Source of the DNA: Kitasatospora azatica KCTC 9699
GTDB taxonomy: Bacteria > Actinomycetota > Actinomycetes > Streptomycetales > Streptomycetaceae
DNA: 64,000 bases
Reading direction: 5' to 3'
NCBI RefSeq assembly: GCF_000744785.1
Contig: NZ_JQMO01000002.1
Coordinates: 1,922,001 to 1,986,000, forward strand
In this document: positions 42,006 through 50,844 of the stretch, piece after piece
Numbering within the stretch: position 1 is the stretch's first letter
Layout: every line of letters starts with the position of its first letter
Translations under genes and position numbers: made by a program
The notes under the pieces: model-generated
Told to the model about the DNA's origin: nothing
Seen by the model: only the letters and a program-made list of their open reading frames with translations
Databases searched by the model: none

Positions 42006-42209
42006 ATGCGCATCGGAGCCCTCGCCGCAACCACCCACACCACCACCAAAACCCTGCGCTTCTACGAGCAGGCCGGCCTGCTGGACCTGCCCCCGCGTAC
42101 CCCGGGCGGCTACCGCGACTACCCGCCGACCGCCACCACCCGCGTCGCCTTCATCCGCACCGCCCAGGCACCCGTCCGGGTCGCGCCGCAGAGCCGGCCG
42201 TCACCCTGA
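42006..42209 (+). pseudogene. Truncated MerR-family regulator
   Basis: 67 codons. The N-terminal helix-turn-helix is intact: 'MRIGALAATTHTTTKTLRFY' and 'EQAGLLDLPPRTPGGYRDYP', then 'RVAFIRTAQA' after which similarity stops and unrelated residues lead to a stop. The dimerisation helix and ligand-binding cysteines are lost. Its operator upstream is intact. Confidence 0.75.
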
Positions 42210-42297
42210 CGACTGGCAGCACGTATGACGGGCGTCATGGGCATCGCACTCTCGCGCTGCCGGCGCCTGCGTTCTGAGGATCCCGCTCGGACGCAGG

Positions 42298-42858
42298 TCA
42301 GCGGTCGGGGGTCCACTCCTGCTGCTGCCAGGCCGGGTCGAGGGGTGTGTGGGCGATGTGGTTGGTGTAGTTGGACAGCGTCTTCATGCCGATGCCGAGT
42401 ACGACGTCCAGCACCTGCCGCTCGGTGAACCCAGCGGCGATGAACGCGTCCACCTCCTCCTGCGGCGCCCAGCCGCGCTCGGCGACCATCACCCGCGTGA
42501 ATCGACGAACCGCCTCCAGCGCCCGGTCCCGCAGGGGATTCGCGTTGCGCAGCGCCGTCACCTCGTCGGCTTCGAGCCCGGAGCGCAGCGCGAGGGTGGA
42601 GTGGGCGGCCACGCAGTAAGCGCAGCCGTTCTCGACGCTCGCGGTGATGAGCACGACGTGCTTGGCGCGGGCGGGCAGGGAGGACTTCATGAACTGCTCG
42701 GCCAGGGCGTTGTATCCGGCGAGGAGTTCGGGCGAGGTGGCCATGACGGCGTTGAGGGTGGTGATGAAGCCCATCCTGCGCCTGGCGGATTCCAGGTGGG
42801 GGCGGGCCGCTTCGGGAGCGGTGGTCTCGTCGTGCAGGGGGAAGTGCGCGGTGCTCAC
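42298..42858 (-). CDS. AhpD/CMD-like peroxidase-related protein
   Basis: 186 aa. The GTG at 42856-42858 overlaps the TetR gene stop (GTGA) and has GAAGGAG upstream. The CMD core shows 'RAKHVVLITASVENGCAYCV' with CxxC and AHS, followed by 'LRDRALEAVRRFTRVMVAER' and 'GFTERQVLDVVLGIGMKTLS'. It matches uncharacterised peroxidase-related enzymes that reduce peroxides through a thiol pair. It is in an operon with the TetR regulator, which likely represses both. Confidence 0.85.
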   Translation of the reverse strand: MSTAHFPLHDETTAPEAARPHLESARRRMGFITTLNAVMATSPELLAGYNALAEQFMKSSLPARAKHVVLITASVENGCAYCVAAHSTLALRSGLEADEVTALRNANPLRDRALEAVRRFTRVMVAERGWAPQEEVDAFIAAGFTERQVLDVVLGIGMKTLSNYTNHIAHTPLDPAWQQQEWTPDR

Positions 42859-43466
42859 AAGGGCTCCTTCGTCGGCGTGTTGACGGAGATCGAGGCCAGG
42901 AAGGCGGCGATCGGGCGTTGCAGCGCAGCGGTGTCGGCGCCGGAACGGGAGCGCAGGTTCACCCCGTAGGCGAGCAGGACCATCACGTCCGCCAAGTCGG
43001 CGGGTTCGGCGCCGGGCCGCAGTTGGCCCAGCTCCCCGGCCCGTTCCAGCGCTGCACGCAGCGCGCCGACGAGCAGGGCGTGGTGGCGTTCCAGGAGGGT
43101 CGCGACCTGTGCGTCGCCGCCTTCGCCGGCGGCATGGGCGTTGGCGATCATGCAGCCCCAGCGTGCCCGCGGACCGGTGCAGCGGATGCTCACCAGTCGG
43201 GCGAAGAAGGCCGCGACTGCAGGCAAGCCGCGGTCGTCCTCTGATAGTTGGCGAAGCATTGGGGCCGATCCCTGCTGGATGTAGCGCTCCAGCGCGGCGA
43301 GGTAGAGCTGCTGCTTACCGCCGAACGTGGCGTACAGGCTCGAGCGGCTGAGCCCGGTGGCCGTGACCACGTCGGCGATGCCGACCTCGGCCGCCCCGCG
43401 CCGCCAGAACAGCTGCTGGGCACTGTCGAGCGCGATATCGGGATCAAAGTGCTTCACGTCCGCCAT
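42855..43466 (-). CDS. TetR-family regulator of the AhpD-like gene
   Basis: 203 aa from the ATG at 43464-43466. N-terminal HTH: 'LFWRRGAAEVGIADVVTATG' plus LSRSSLYATFGGKQQLY. The C-terminal domain has 'RARWGCMIANAHAAGE', a Cys-containing loop typical of TetR_C proteins related to NemR/AcrR-type electrophile sensors. A perfect 20-bp palindrome lies 25 bp upstream (43491-43510) and is its likely operator. First gene of the operon with the peroxidase-like gene. Confidence 0.88.
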   Translation of the reverse strand: MADVKHFDPDIALDSAQQLFWRRGAAEVGIADVVTATGLSRSSLYATFGGKQQLYLAALERYIQQGSAPMLRQLSEDDRGLPAVAAFFARLVSIRCTGPRARWGCMIANAHAAGEGGDAQVATLLERHHALLVGALRAALERAGELGQLRPGAEPADLADVMVLLAYGVNLRSRSGADTAALQRPIAAFLASISVNTPTKEPL

Positions 43467-43490
43467 CGGCTTTCCGCCTCCGCCACACTT

Positions 43491-43510
43491 CTTGGAACGA
43501 CCATTCCAAG
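43491..43510. promoter_or_regulatory. TTGGAA-N6-TTCCAA operator
   Basis: CTTGGAACGACCATTCCAAG, a dyad with 7-bp arms around 6 bases. It lies 25 bp upstream of the TetR gene 42855-43466, where self-repression would act. Confidence 0.65.
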
Positions 43511-43569
43511 ATAGCGGCCCAGCGGCACCTCGCCAAGAGCGAAGGACCTCACGCCGAACTCCCCCCACC

Positions 43570-43620
43570 TTGACAGCCCTTAGGACACACGTCCTAAACT
43601 CTGCGTGGGACGAGCGTCCT
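43570..43620 (+). promoter_or_regulatory. Promoter with two TetR-type operators
   Basis: TTGACA (43570-43575) is a good -35. TTAGGAC-ACAC-GTCCTAA (43580-43597) fills the spacer, and GGGACGAGCGTCCT follows at about 43607-43620. Two similar dyads flank the expected start of transcription, so the TetR at 43665 probably represses its own operon. Confidence 0.65.
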
Positions 43621-43664
43621 AGAGGCACAGTCGGCGAAGCGGCCGGCGGACGAGGAGGCGCACG

Positions 43665-44279
43665 GTGGTGAGCGACACGACCAACCGGGCCCAGATCGTC
43701 TCGGCAGCCGACCGGCTGTTCTATCAGCAGGGTTACGAGCACACGTCGTTCGCGACGATCGCCGAGGCCGCTCGCGTCTCGAAGGGCAACTTCTACTACC
43801 ACTTCAAGTCCAAGGACGACCTCCTGGACGCGGTGATCGCCGCCCGCACGGCGGAGCGGCGTTGCCTGCTGGAACGGTGGGAAGCCGAGGAGAACGAGCC
43901 CGGCGCGCGCATCCGCAGGTTCATCGAGATCCTGCTGACCAACCGTGCGGACATCGAGAGTTACGGCTGCCCGATCGGCACTCTGACGACCGAGCTGGCG
44001 AAGCTGAACCACTCGGCGCTCGGGGAAGCCGGCGGCCTCTTCACGCTCTTCCGCACGTGGCTGCGCGCCCAGTTCGCGCTGCTCGGGCACGAGGCGAAGG
44101 CCGACGCACTGGCGATGCACGTGCTCGCCTTCAGCCAGGGCGTCGCCACACTCGCGAACGCCTTCAGGGACGAGGACTTCGTCCGGCGGGAAGTCCAGCA
44201 GATGTGCACCTGGCTGAGCACATACACAGAAGGCGCCGAACGCCCAGCAGGCCTGCTGCGCGAACCGGCAGGGGACTGA
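43665..44279 (+). CDS. TetR-family regulator, first gene of YciI-tag operon
   Basis: 204 aa; GTG at 43665 or 43668 with GAGGAGG upstream. HTH: 'AADRLFYQQGYEHTSFATIA' plus EAARVSKGNFYYHFKSKDDLL. The C-terminal part, with 'ESYGCPIGTLTTELAKLNHS', matches the TetR_C group that carries a conserved Cys and may sense alkylating or electrophilic compounds. Followed at 29 bp by a YciI-like gene and then tag. Confidence 0.88.
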   Translation: MVSDTTNRAQIVSAADRLFYQQGYEHTSFATIAEAARVSKGNFYYHFKSKDDLLDAVIAARTAERRCLLERWEAEENEPGARIRRFIEILLTNRADIESYGCPIGTLTTELAKLNHSALGEAGGLFTLFRTWLRAQFALLGHEAKADALAMHVLAFSQGVATLANAFRDEDFVRREVQQMCTWLSTYTEGAERPAGLLREPAGD

Positions 44280-44308
44280 CGCACTCGCGTCAGCAGAGAG
44301 GGGATCAC

Positions 44309-44596
44309 ATGTTCGTGGTGCTGCTGCGCTTCTCCGACAACAGGAGCGCCGCCGGCCAGCACATGGCGGGCCATCAGGAGTGGATCCAGCGCGGCCTCGA
44401 CGACGGCGTGTTCCTGCTCGTCGGCAGCATCCAGCCGGGCCTTGGCGGCGCGGTCCTGGCGCACAGCACCTCCCGGGAGGAGCTGGAGAGCCGGGTGAAC
44501 GCCGACCCGTTCGTCGCAGAGAACGTCGTCAAGGCGGAGATCATCGAGATCGCCCCCGGGATGGCCGACGACCGCCTGAAGTTCCTACTGGCCTGA
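44309..44596 (+). CDS. YciI-like protein
   Basis: 95 aa from the ATG at 44309, AGAGGGG upstream. The ferredoxin-like YciI fold shows in 'MFVVLLRFSDNRSAAGQHMA', 'HQEWIQRGLDDGVFLLVGS' (conserved His) and 'VNADPFVAENVVKAEIIEIA' (the D-P-F motif). Small cytosolic protein, possibly a hydrolytic enzyme. Middle gene of the TetR operon. Confidence 0.82.
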   Translation: MFVVLLRFSDNRSAAGQHMAGHQEWIQRGLDDGVFLLVGSIQPGLGGAVLAHSTSREELESRVNADPFVAENVVKAEIIEIAPGMADDRLKFLLA

Positions 44597-44632
44597 GACC
44601 TCCCGCCAGCCACAACAGAGGACCGTGATCGG

Positions 44633-45259
44633 ATGACCACGCCGACCTTCGCCCCGGACGGCCGACCCCGCTGCCCGTGGAGCGGCGCCGCGCCGGAGTT
44701 CCTGGCCTACCACGACACCGAGTGGGGCTTCCCAGGCGCCGGCGACGACCGGCGCCTGTTCGAGAAGCTGAGCCTGGAGGGCTTCCAGTCCGGGCTCAGC
44801 TGGCGCACCATCCTGGCCAAGCGGGACAACTTCCGCGCCGCGTTCAACGGCTTCGACGTCCACAGCGTCGCCCGCTTCACCGAACGGGACGTCGAGCGCC
44901 TGCTCCAGGACGCGGGCATCGTGCGCCACCGGGGCAAGATCGAGGCGGTGGTCAACAACGCCCGCCGCGTCGAGGACCTGCTGGACCGCGAGGACTCGCT
45001 GGCAGCCCTCGTCTGGCGCTACGAGCCCGCCCCGGAGGACCTGCCCGAGCCGCAGACCGTGTCGACCTCGCCGGCGTCGGTCGCCCTGTCGAAGGACCTG
45101 AGGAAGCAGGGCTGGAAGTTCGTCGGGCCGACCACGGTGTTCGCCTTCATGCAGGCGATGGGACTTCTCAACGACCACGCCGAGGAGTGCGCGATCCGAC
45201 CCGAGGCCGAGCAGGCGCGTGCCGCGTTCACGCGCTCTGGCCGCCGCGGTTCCTCGTAA
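44633..45259 (+). CDS. tag: DNA-3-methyladenine glycosylase I
   Basis: 208 aa. Family signature 'RCPWSGAAPEFLAYHDTEWG' (zinc Cys and His), 'KLSLEGFQSGLSWRTILAKR', 'VFAFMQAMGLLNDHAEEC' (second His/Cys of the zinc site). It removes 3-methyladenine from alkylated DNA. The start ATG follows a weak GGA. Last gene of the TetR-YciI-tag operon, which suggests that the operon responds to alkylation. Confidence 0.92.
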   Translation: MTTPTFAPDGRPRCPWSGAAPEFLAYHDTEWGFPGAGDDRRLFEKLSLEGFQSGLSWRTILAKRDNFRAAFNGFDVHSVARFTERDVERLLQDAGIVRHRGKIEAVVNNARRVEDLLDREDSLAALVWRYEPAPEDLPEPQTVSTSPASVALSKDLRKQGWKFVGPTTVFAFMQAMGLLNDHAEECAIRPEAEQARAAFTRSGRRGSS

Positions 45260-45463
45260 CCACACCGCCAACGTGGACTTCGCCGCGCGTGGGGCCAGCG
45301 GCGGCAGCACTGACCAGGGCGCTGCGTTCGGCGTCCTCGCACGCATGCAGAACTCCCGCGGCCCACCGACTCCGGCAGTACCGGAACGGACGAACATCTC
45401 CAGTCGCGTCACGACGACCCGCTGCCAGGTGATATGACGTAGCCGAGCTGGAGGTGGTCCGCC

Positions 45464-46600
45464 ATGACCCGATACTGCGTCGACCCTGTTCGACGCGAAC
45501 TCATCGCCACCTGGGGCACCGGACAGGGCGAGTTGGCCACGCGGCTCGCCGCCGTCCCGGCCGACACGGACCTCGGCGGGCTGTCACGCCTGGCGGCCAC
45601 GCTCACCCAACTGTCGACCGCGGCCTGGCGCACCTACACCCACCCGGCCAGCGCCGCCGACTCGCTCGAGGTCAACAGCGAGGGCTGGCGACGCGAACAG
45701 GAACGAAAGGCGTTCGACGATGTCGCCCAGGCCATGGCTGAACCGAACCTTCCCCAGGGCGGCTCAATGGTGGTCCAATACAGCCCGCTGCTGGAGAACG
45801 CACACCGCGTCGGGCGAGCCCTCGTCGCCCTGGACAACCCTGAACTGACCCAGGCCGTCAACGCCGAGACCGCAGCGGAGCTGGCCGCCGTGGAAAGCGC
45901 CGAGCTCGGAGACCTCACCGGCCGAGCCCAGCAGGCCGTGCTGCTCAGCCGCGAAGACGCCTCCCCCGCGCAGGTCGCCGCCGCAGACCGGCTCCTGGAG
46001 GAGGACCCGTTCGGCCCGGCCGAACTGTTCTCCGACATCGACCCCACCGCCGCCGCAGTCGCGGCGGCGCACTGGCTGTACGCCGCCGCCGAGGCCGTCT
46101 CCGAGGTGTCCGGGTACGCGCCCACCGAGGTGGTCGCGCAGGCCGACAACATCGAGGCCCTCCCCCACCACACACCCACCCTCGTCCTGGAACTCCTCGA
46201 CGACGGAACCTCCCCCTTCGACGCCGTCACCGGACTGGTCCGCCACGCCATGCGCGTCGCCGACGGCATGCTCCCCGACCCGGCCACCTTCCGCGAGCAA
46301 CTCGACGAGGCCGAGGAGATGATCGCCGAGTACACCGACGACGCGGAGTCGGACGCGGTACTCACCGGGATCCGCCTGACACCACTGGACCCGCGCCGAC
46401 CCGCCCGCGACCTCCTCGAAGACCTCCTGGCCGGCATCCGCGGCTGCTGGCTCCTCCACAACGAGTACGCCGAACTCGACGACGAAGACGAGGAGGAATC
46501 GGACGACGAGAGCGCCGAACGGCACCAGCACCACAGCCGCGCAGAGTTCGCCGCGCTCATCCGCGCAGTCGCCGCAGAGCACCGCGACCGGCTCATCTGA
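45464..46600 (+). CDS. Conserved unknown protein paired with integrase (copy 2)
   Basis: 378 aa. The ATG at 45464 has GGAGG 9 bases upstream. It is the full-length paralogue of the product of 638-1789, with long shared blocks and the same acidic C-terminal segment (DDEDEEESDDESAE). DNA identity is clearly lower than between the two integrases, so the unknown protein diverges faster. No motif indicates a function. The invariant position beside int and the tRNA points to a role in the element's life cycle. Confidence 0.8.
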   Translation: MTRYCVDPVRRELIATWGTGQGELATRLAAVPADTDLGGLSRLAATLTQLSTAAWRTYTHPASAADSLEVNSEGWRREQERKAFDDVAQAMAEPNLPQGGSMVVQYSPLLENAHRVGRALVALDNPELTQAVNAETAAELAAVESAELGDLTGRAQQAVLLSREDASPAQVAAADRLLEEDPFGPAELFSDIDPTAAAVAAAHWLYAAAEAVSEVSGYAPTEVVAQADNIEALPHHTPTLVLELLDDGTSPFDAVTGLVRHAMRVADGMLPDPATFREQLDEAEEMIAEYTDDAESDAVLTGIRLTPLDPRRPARDLLEDLLAGIRGCWLLHNEYAELDDEDEEESDDESAERHQHHSRAEFAALIRAVAAEHRDRLI

Positions 46601-46720
46601 CTCACGCCCACGTGCGCCCGACGGCCCGACCACCCGGAATAGGTCACTCACCGTGACTGGTGCCAGTCGTCAACAGTCGAAGACCCTTACCCGAAAGGCG
46701 AACAAGAGTCGAAGGCCGCT

Positions 46721-46759
46721 CTCCCGTGTCCGGTCACAAAGAGTGACCGGACACGGGAG
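46721..46759. terminator. Perfect 17-bp hairpin after the unknown gene
   Basis: CTCCCGTGTCCGGTCAC (46721-46737) and its exact reverse complement (46743-46759) flank AAAGA. No T-run follows. It is 121 bp after the 378-aa gene and 220 bp before int. The unusual perfection suggests a strong transcription stop, or a recognition site for recombination or replication proteins. Confidence 0.55.
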
Positions 46760-46841
46760 ACCCACCCCGTCCGCATCACCGCCGTCGCACGACTCCCAGC
46801 CGCCGCACACACCTCCTTGCGGCCGGATCAGCGGGCCTGGT

Positions 46842-46855
46842 GCGACCACCACGCG
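46842..46855. repeat. GCGACCACC-type repeat upstream of integrase 2
   Basis: GCGACCACCACGCG, one mismatch from the 14-mer at 1945-1958 and in the same relative place. Possible arm-type integrase site. Confidence 0.4.
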
Positions 46856-46894
46856 CTCACCGTCCGCAAATCATGCCCGCTGACCTGCAACGAT

Positions 46895-46915
46895 CCCTTG
46901 GCCTGGCGCCAAGGG
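46895..46915. promoter_or_regulatory. CCCTTGG..CCAAGGG palindrome upstream of integrase 2
   Basis: CCCTTGG (46895-46901) and CCAAGGG (46909-46915), 64 bp before the integrase start; counterpart of 1998-2018. Confidence 0.45.
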
Positions 46916-46979
46916 CAGCGCCTGGTCGACAGGACGAGACTGAAAGGAGAGCTCCGCCCGAGCCATCGAGGTGATCACG

Positions 46980-48293
46980 ATGCAATGCTCCGAGGATCGC
47001 GGCCGGGTGTACCGGCGCTGCGGCTGCCGCGACGGCATCCGCCGGCAGCTCGGCGCGCACTGCCCGCGCCTGGCATCCGACCCCGACCACGGCACCTGGA
47101 CCTACGCCGTGGACGTCCCCTGGCCCGACACCCGCCGCCACACCGTCCGCCGCGGCGGCTACCCCAACGAGGACGCCGCCCGCACCGACCTGCACCGCTT
47201 CCTCGACGGCCAGGCCTACGGATACACCCCCGACCCCCGCCAGACCCTCGGCGACTACCTGATCGCCTGGCTCGCCGCCCAGGAACTGCGACTCAAGCCC
47301 ACCACCCTCGCCCGCTACCGCGCCTACGTCCACCAGGACCTCATCCCCGCCCTCGGCCGCATCCTTCTGGACGACCTCGCCTACGAGCACATCGACCACT
47401 ACGCCCGCGCCCAGCTCAAGGCAGGCCGAGGCCGCGTCACCGTCCATCGCATCCTCGCCACGCTCTCCAGCGCCCTCGGCGCCGCCGTCCTGCGCCACCG
47501 CCTGGGCCACAACCCCGCCAAGCCCGCCGTCGTCCCCCGCCCGCCCACGCCCGAACGCCGGATCTGGACCCCCGACGAAGCCGTCCGCTTCCTCGACTAC
47601 ACCCACGAGCACGACCCGCTGCTCGCCCGCCTCGTCGAACTCATCATCAACACCGGTATGCGCAAGGGCGAAGCCCTCGGCCTGCACTGGGACGACGTCC
47701 ACCTCGACGACAGTGTCCTGTTCGTCCGCTACACCCTCTCCAGCGTCGACAACCGCTACGCCGTCCTGACCGCCCCCAAGACCCCCAGCAGCCTCACCTG
47801 GATCGCCATCAACAAGCGCGCCCGCCGAGCCCTCGAAGACCAGGCCGACCAGCACTTCCTCGGCCTCGCCGTCCCCGCCCACGGCTACGTCTTCCAACAC
47901 CACGGCCGCCCGCTCGACCCGACCCACGTCCTCAGACGCTTCCACAAACTCTGCGACAAGGCCGGCGTCCCCCGCATCGGCGTCCACGACCTGCGCCACC
48001 TGGCCACCACCCTCGCCCTCGACGGCGGCGTCCCGTTCGTGATCGTCTCCAAGACGCTACGCCACCGCACCCTGTCGACCACCGCGAACATCTACAGCCA
48101 CCTCACCCGCCAAGCCGCCCGCGAAGCCGTCGACGCCATCGCCCGGCTCCTCGACTCCGCGGAACTGGCCCTCCATGCCGCCCAACGCGCCGATCGGCCA
48201 CGGAATCTGATCGAGCAGTTCCGCGACCACCTCACCGACCGCCGGCGCCGCAGCCGGCGCGAACACGCAGGCCACGCCCCCGTCCCGCTGTGA
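46980..48293 (+). CDS. Site-specific tyrosine recombinase/integrase (copy 2)
   Basis: 437 aa from the ATG at 46980 (GAGGTG before it; a GTG at 46971 is in frame but less likely by comparison with copy 1). Nearly identical to the protein of 2075-3391 from about residue 8 onward, with the same catalytic residues (R, K, H-x-x-R, H, Y). It adjoins the intact tRNA-Pro gene, 96 bp from its 3' end, so it is the integrase expected to have inserted the island at this tRNA. The two copies in direct orientation, 45 kb apart, could also recombine homologously and delete the region. Confidence 0.93.
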   Translation: MQCSEDRGRVYRRCGCRDGIRRQLGAHCPRLASDPDHGTWTYAVDVPWPDTRRHTVRRGGYPNEDAARTDLHRFLDGQAYGYTPDPRQTLGDYLIAWLAAQELRLKPTTLARYRAYVHQDLIPALGRILLDDLAYEHIDHYARAQLKAGRGRVTVHRILATLSSALGAAVLRHRLGHNPAKPAVVPRPPTPERRIWTPDEAVRFLDYTHEHDPLLARLVELIINTGMRKGEALGLHWDDVHLDDSVLFVRYTLSSVDNRYAVLTAPKTPSSLTWIAINKRARRALEDQADQHFLGLAVPAHGYVFQHHGRPLDPTHVLRRFHKLCDKAGVPRIGVHDLRHLATTLALDGGVPFVIVSKTLRHRTLSTTANIYSHLTRQAAREAVDAIARLLDSAELALHAAQRADRPRNLIEQFRDHLTDRRRRSRREHAGHAPVPL

Positions 48294-48298
48294 CCGGC

Positions 48299-48312
48299 GC
48301 GACCACCATGCG
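48299..48312. repeat. GCGACCACCATGCG repeat downstream of integrase 2
   Basis: Exact copy of the 14-mer at 3397-3410, in the same place between int and att. Confidence 0.4.
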
Positions 48313-48337
48313 ACCACCAGCTGACAGAACACCAGAA

Positions 48338-48368
48338 AGGCCGCTCCCGCCAACGGCGGAAACGGCCT
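48338..48368 (+). terminator. Stem-loop after integrase 2
   Basis: Identical to 3436-3466 (AGGCCG/CGGCCT with inner CCGCC/GGCGG). It lies between int and the tRNA, which converge. Confidence 0.5.
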
Positions 48369-48383
48369 ACGACCTGCATGAAT

Positions 48384-48462
<79 letters not shown>

Positions 48463-48612
48463 TGGTCTCGGACCCGGGCTTGGTGCCCGGCTTCTCGACC
48501 TTGTCTCCGGTGTCCCGGCGACGTGGAAAACAATACAGCACGGCGGGGGGTGCTCGCTGCCAGGTTTCGGTGCAGGTCACGGTGTGGGTGGATGCGTGCG
48601 GTGAGGGGTGGG

Positions 48613-49962
48613 TCACGGGGTGGGGTGGCGGTTGTCGTAGCGGAGGAAGGCGGGGCGGCGGGCGGCGAGGAGGAGGACGATGGCGACGCAGGCGAGGCCG
48701 CCGGTGAGGACGGAGACCAGGGGGGTGCTCAGGGCGGCGACGCTGCCGGACTCGAAGTCGCCCAGGCGGGGGCCGCCGGCGACGACCACGATGAAGATGC
48801 CCTGGAGTCGGCCGCGCATCTCGTCGGGGGCGGCGACCTGCATCATCGTGTTGCGGAAGATCATGGACACGGTGTCCGCGCAGCCGGCCACGGCGAGCAG
48901 GGCGAGGCCGAGCCAGAGGTGGCCCGAGGTGAGGCCGAAGGCGGCGATGGACAGGCCCCAGGCGGCGACGGCGATCAGGACGGCGAGGCCGTGCCGGTGG
49001 ACCCGGGAGATCCAGCCGCTGAACAGGGCGCCGACCAGGGCGCCGACGGCGGGGGCGGCGACCAGCAGGCCGACGGTGCGGGCGTCGCCGCCGTAGAAGC
49101 CGACGGCGAGGGCGGGGAAGAGCGAGCGCGGCAGGCCGAAGATCATCGCGGCCAGGTCGGCCAGGAAGCTGGTGCGCAGGTTGGGCTGCTCGCGCAGGAA
49201 CCGCAGGCCGTCGAGCACCGAGGCGCGCCGGCCGGTCCCGTTGGCGGGGAGCATCGTGGGCAGGCGCCACATCGCGTACAGGACGGCGGCGAAGGCGGCG
49301 GTGTCGACCAGGTAGGCGGACTGGCTGCCGTAGGCGCCGATCAGCAGGCCGCCGAGCATCGGACCGACCGTCATGCCCAGGTTCATGCTGATGGTGTTGA
49401 GCGCGTTGGCGGCCGGTAGCTGCTCGGCGGGCAGCAGGCGCGGGATCATCGAGGAGCGGGCCGGCGAGGAGATCGCGAAGAAGCCGCCCTGCAGTGCGAC
49501 GGCGACGTACAGCACGGCGACCTGGTGCAGGCCGAGCAGCGCCTGGGCGGCCAGGATCGCGGAGACCGCGGCGAGGCCGGCGGCGCCGATCAGGCCGAGC
49601 TTGCGCCGGTCGACGGAGTCGGCGATGGCGCCGCCGTACAGGCCGAAGCCGACCAGCGGGAGCAGCGAGCAGAGGCCGACCAGGCCGGTGGCGAAGGTGG
49701 ACCGGGTGAGCGCGTAGACCTGGACGGAGACCGCGACGGCGGTCATCTGCTGGCCGATCGAGGAGACGCCCTGTCCGAACCAGATCCGCCGGTAGTGCGG
49801 GCTGGAGCGCAGCGGGGTCAGGTCCGCGAACATCCGCCGAGCGGGAGCGGGAGTCGGAGAAGGGGAAGGAGACGGATCGGGAGTCGGAGTCGGAGTCGGC
49901 GACGGTCCGGGAGTCGGAGACGGAGGAGGGCCGGGAGCAGTGGTGGGATGATTGGTCGACAC
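48613..49962 (-). CDS. MFS transporter with Pro-rich N-terminal extension
   Basis: 449 aa, GTG at 49960-49962. Residues 1-45 are a PSPTPTP-type repeat encoded by GGGAGTCGGAGT-like units. The MFS part has 12 helices, 'GVSSIGQQMTAVAVSVQVYA' in helix 1, 'GGAIADSVDRRKLGLIG' (the loop 2-3 motif) and 'GGFFAISSPARSSMIPRLLP', typical of the EntS/enterobactin-exporter-like group. It likely exports a small molecule or drug. It is the first gene on the chromosomal side of the tRNA. Confidence 0.85.
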   Translation of the reverse strand: MSTNHPTTAPGPPPSPTPGPSPTPTPTPDPSPSPSPTPAPARRMFADLTPLRSSPHYRRIWFGQGVSSIGQQMTAVAVSVQVYALTRSTFATGLVGLCSLLPLVGFGLYGGAIADSVDRRKLGLIGAAGLAAVSAILAAQALLGLHQVAVLYVAVALQGGFFAISSPARSSMIPRLLPAEQLPAANALNTISMNLGMTVGPMLGGLLIGAYGSQSAYLVDTAAFAAVLYAMWRLPTMLPANGTGRRASVLDGLRFLREQPNLRTSFLADLAAMIFGLPRSLFPALAVGFYGGDARTVGLLVAAPAVGALVGALFSGWISRVHRHGLAVLIAVAAWGLSIAAFGLTSGHLWLGLALLAVAGCADTVSMIFRNTMMQVAAPDEMRGRLQGIFIVVVAGGPRLGDFESGSVAALSTPLVSVLTGGLACVAIVLLLAARRPAFLRYDNRHPTP

Positions 49963-50048
49963 AACGACCTATCGTCACCCCTGCTCCCTCGGCGATCACC
50001 GGCAGGGTCCGGACTGGCCCGCTCGGTCAGCCGCGTCGACCCGCGAAG

Positions 50049-50828
50049 TCAGCGCCGCAGCACCGCCTTCTCGCCCGCCCGCACCGCGAGCGGCAGGCGG
50101 TTGCCCGGCGGCGGGAACGGGCAGATGAAGTGGTCGGCGAAGGCGCACGGCGGCAGGTACGCGCGGTTCAGGTCCAGCACGGTGCGACCGTCGGCGTCGG
50201 GGGCGGGCAGCGTGATGAAGCGGAACCGGTAGGTCTCCGAGCCGCTGGTGGCGTCGGCGATCACGCCGCTGAGGCCCCGGCGCCCACGGCCCACGGTGAG
50301 CGTGCAGGGCTCGCCTGCCAGGTGGAAGGCGAGCCGGCCGGCCACCGCCAGGGACCGTTCGCGGCCGTCCGCGTTCGGGACGGTGACGGCCTGCTCGCCG
50401 TCCTCGAAGGGGGTGAAGACGGCGGCGACCGACCACTCGGGCGCGTACGGGAAGACGGAGATGCCCGCGAAGCTCGCCCGGCTCTCGGCCTCGGGGTCGA
50501 AGACCCGCACGGCGAGCTCGCCCTCGCGCTCGATCGGGACCAGCAGCGTGTCCCCGTAGCTCACCACCCCTGCCCGGGAGTACGTGTCGGGGTGGAGCAG
50601 CAGCTCGCCGTCGACCACGGCGTCACCGGCCCGCAGACCGTCGGCCGCGGCGGCGACCACCCGCACCGCGTCCGACCCGGCGGACCATCGGCCTGGGATG
50701 CCGGGTATCTCCACCGACTCGGCGTCCAGCCAGTACGTGCCGGTGAGTGCGAGCATGCCGTGCGGGGCGCTCACCGTCGCGGTGCGGGCGTCGGTCCAAC
50801 GCTTCCATTCCTCGGCGTCGGCGGTCAT
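50049..50828 (-). CDS. DUF1684 family protein
   Basis: 259 aa from the ATG at 50826-50828 with GAGGAG upstream. Family landmarks: 'HGMLALTGTYWLDAESVEIP' at the N-terminus, 'RFITLPAPDADGRTVLDLNR' and 'AFADHFICPFPPPGNRLPL' at the C-terminus. The protein is beta-rich and cytosolic, with no known activity. A CACTAG-CA-CTAGTG dyad lies 17 bp upstream. Confidence 0.88.
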   Translation of the reverse strand: MTADAEEWKRWTDARTATVSAPHGMLALTGTYWLDAESVEIPGIPGRWSAGSDAVRVVAAAADGLRAGDAVVDGELLLHPDTYSRAGVVSYGDTLLVPIEREGELAVRVFDPEAESRASFAGISVFPYAPEWSVAAVFTPFEDGEQAVTVPNADGRERSLAVAGRLAFHLAGEPCTLTVGRGRRGLSGVIADATSGSETYRFRFITLPAPDADGRTVLDLNRAYLPPCAFADHFICPFPPPGNRLPLAVRAGEKAVLRR

Positions 50829-50844
50829 GGGCGGTACTCCTCAT

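Noticed and set aside
46857..47999. 380-codon minus-strand frame opposite integrase 2
   Set aside because: Shadow of the integrase codon bias; the same artefact appears opposite integrase 1 (2135-3097).
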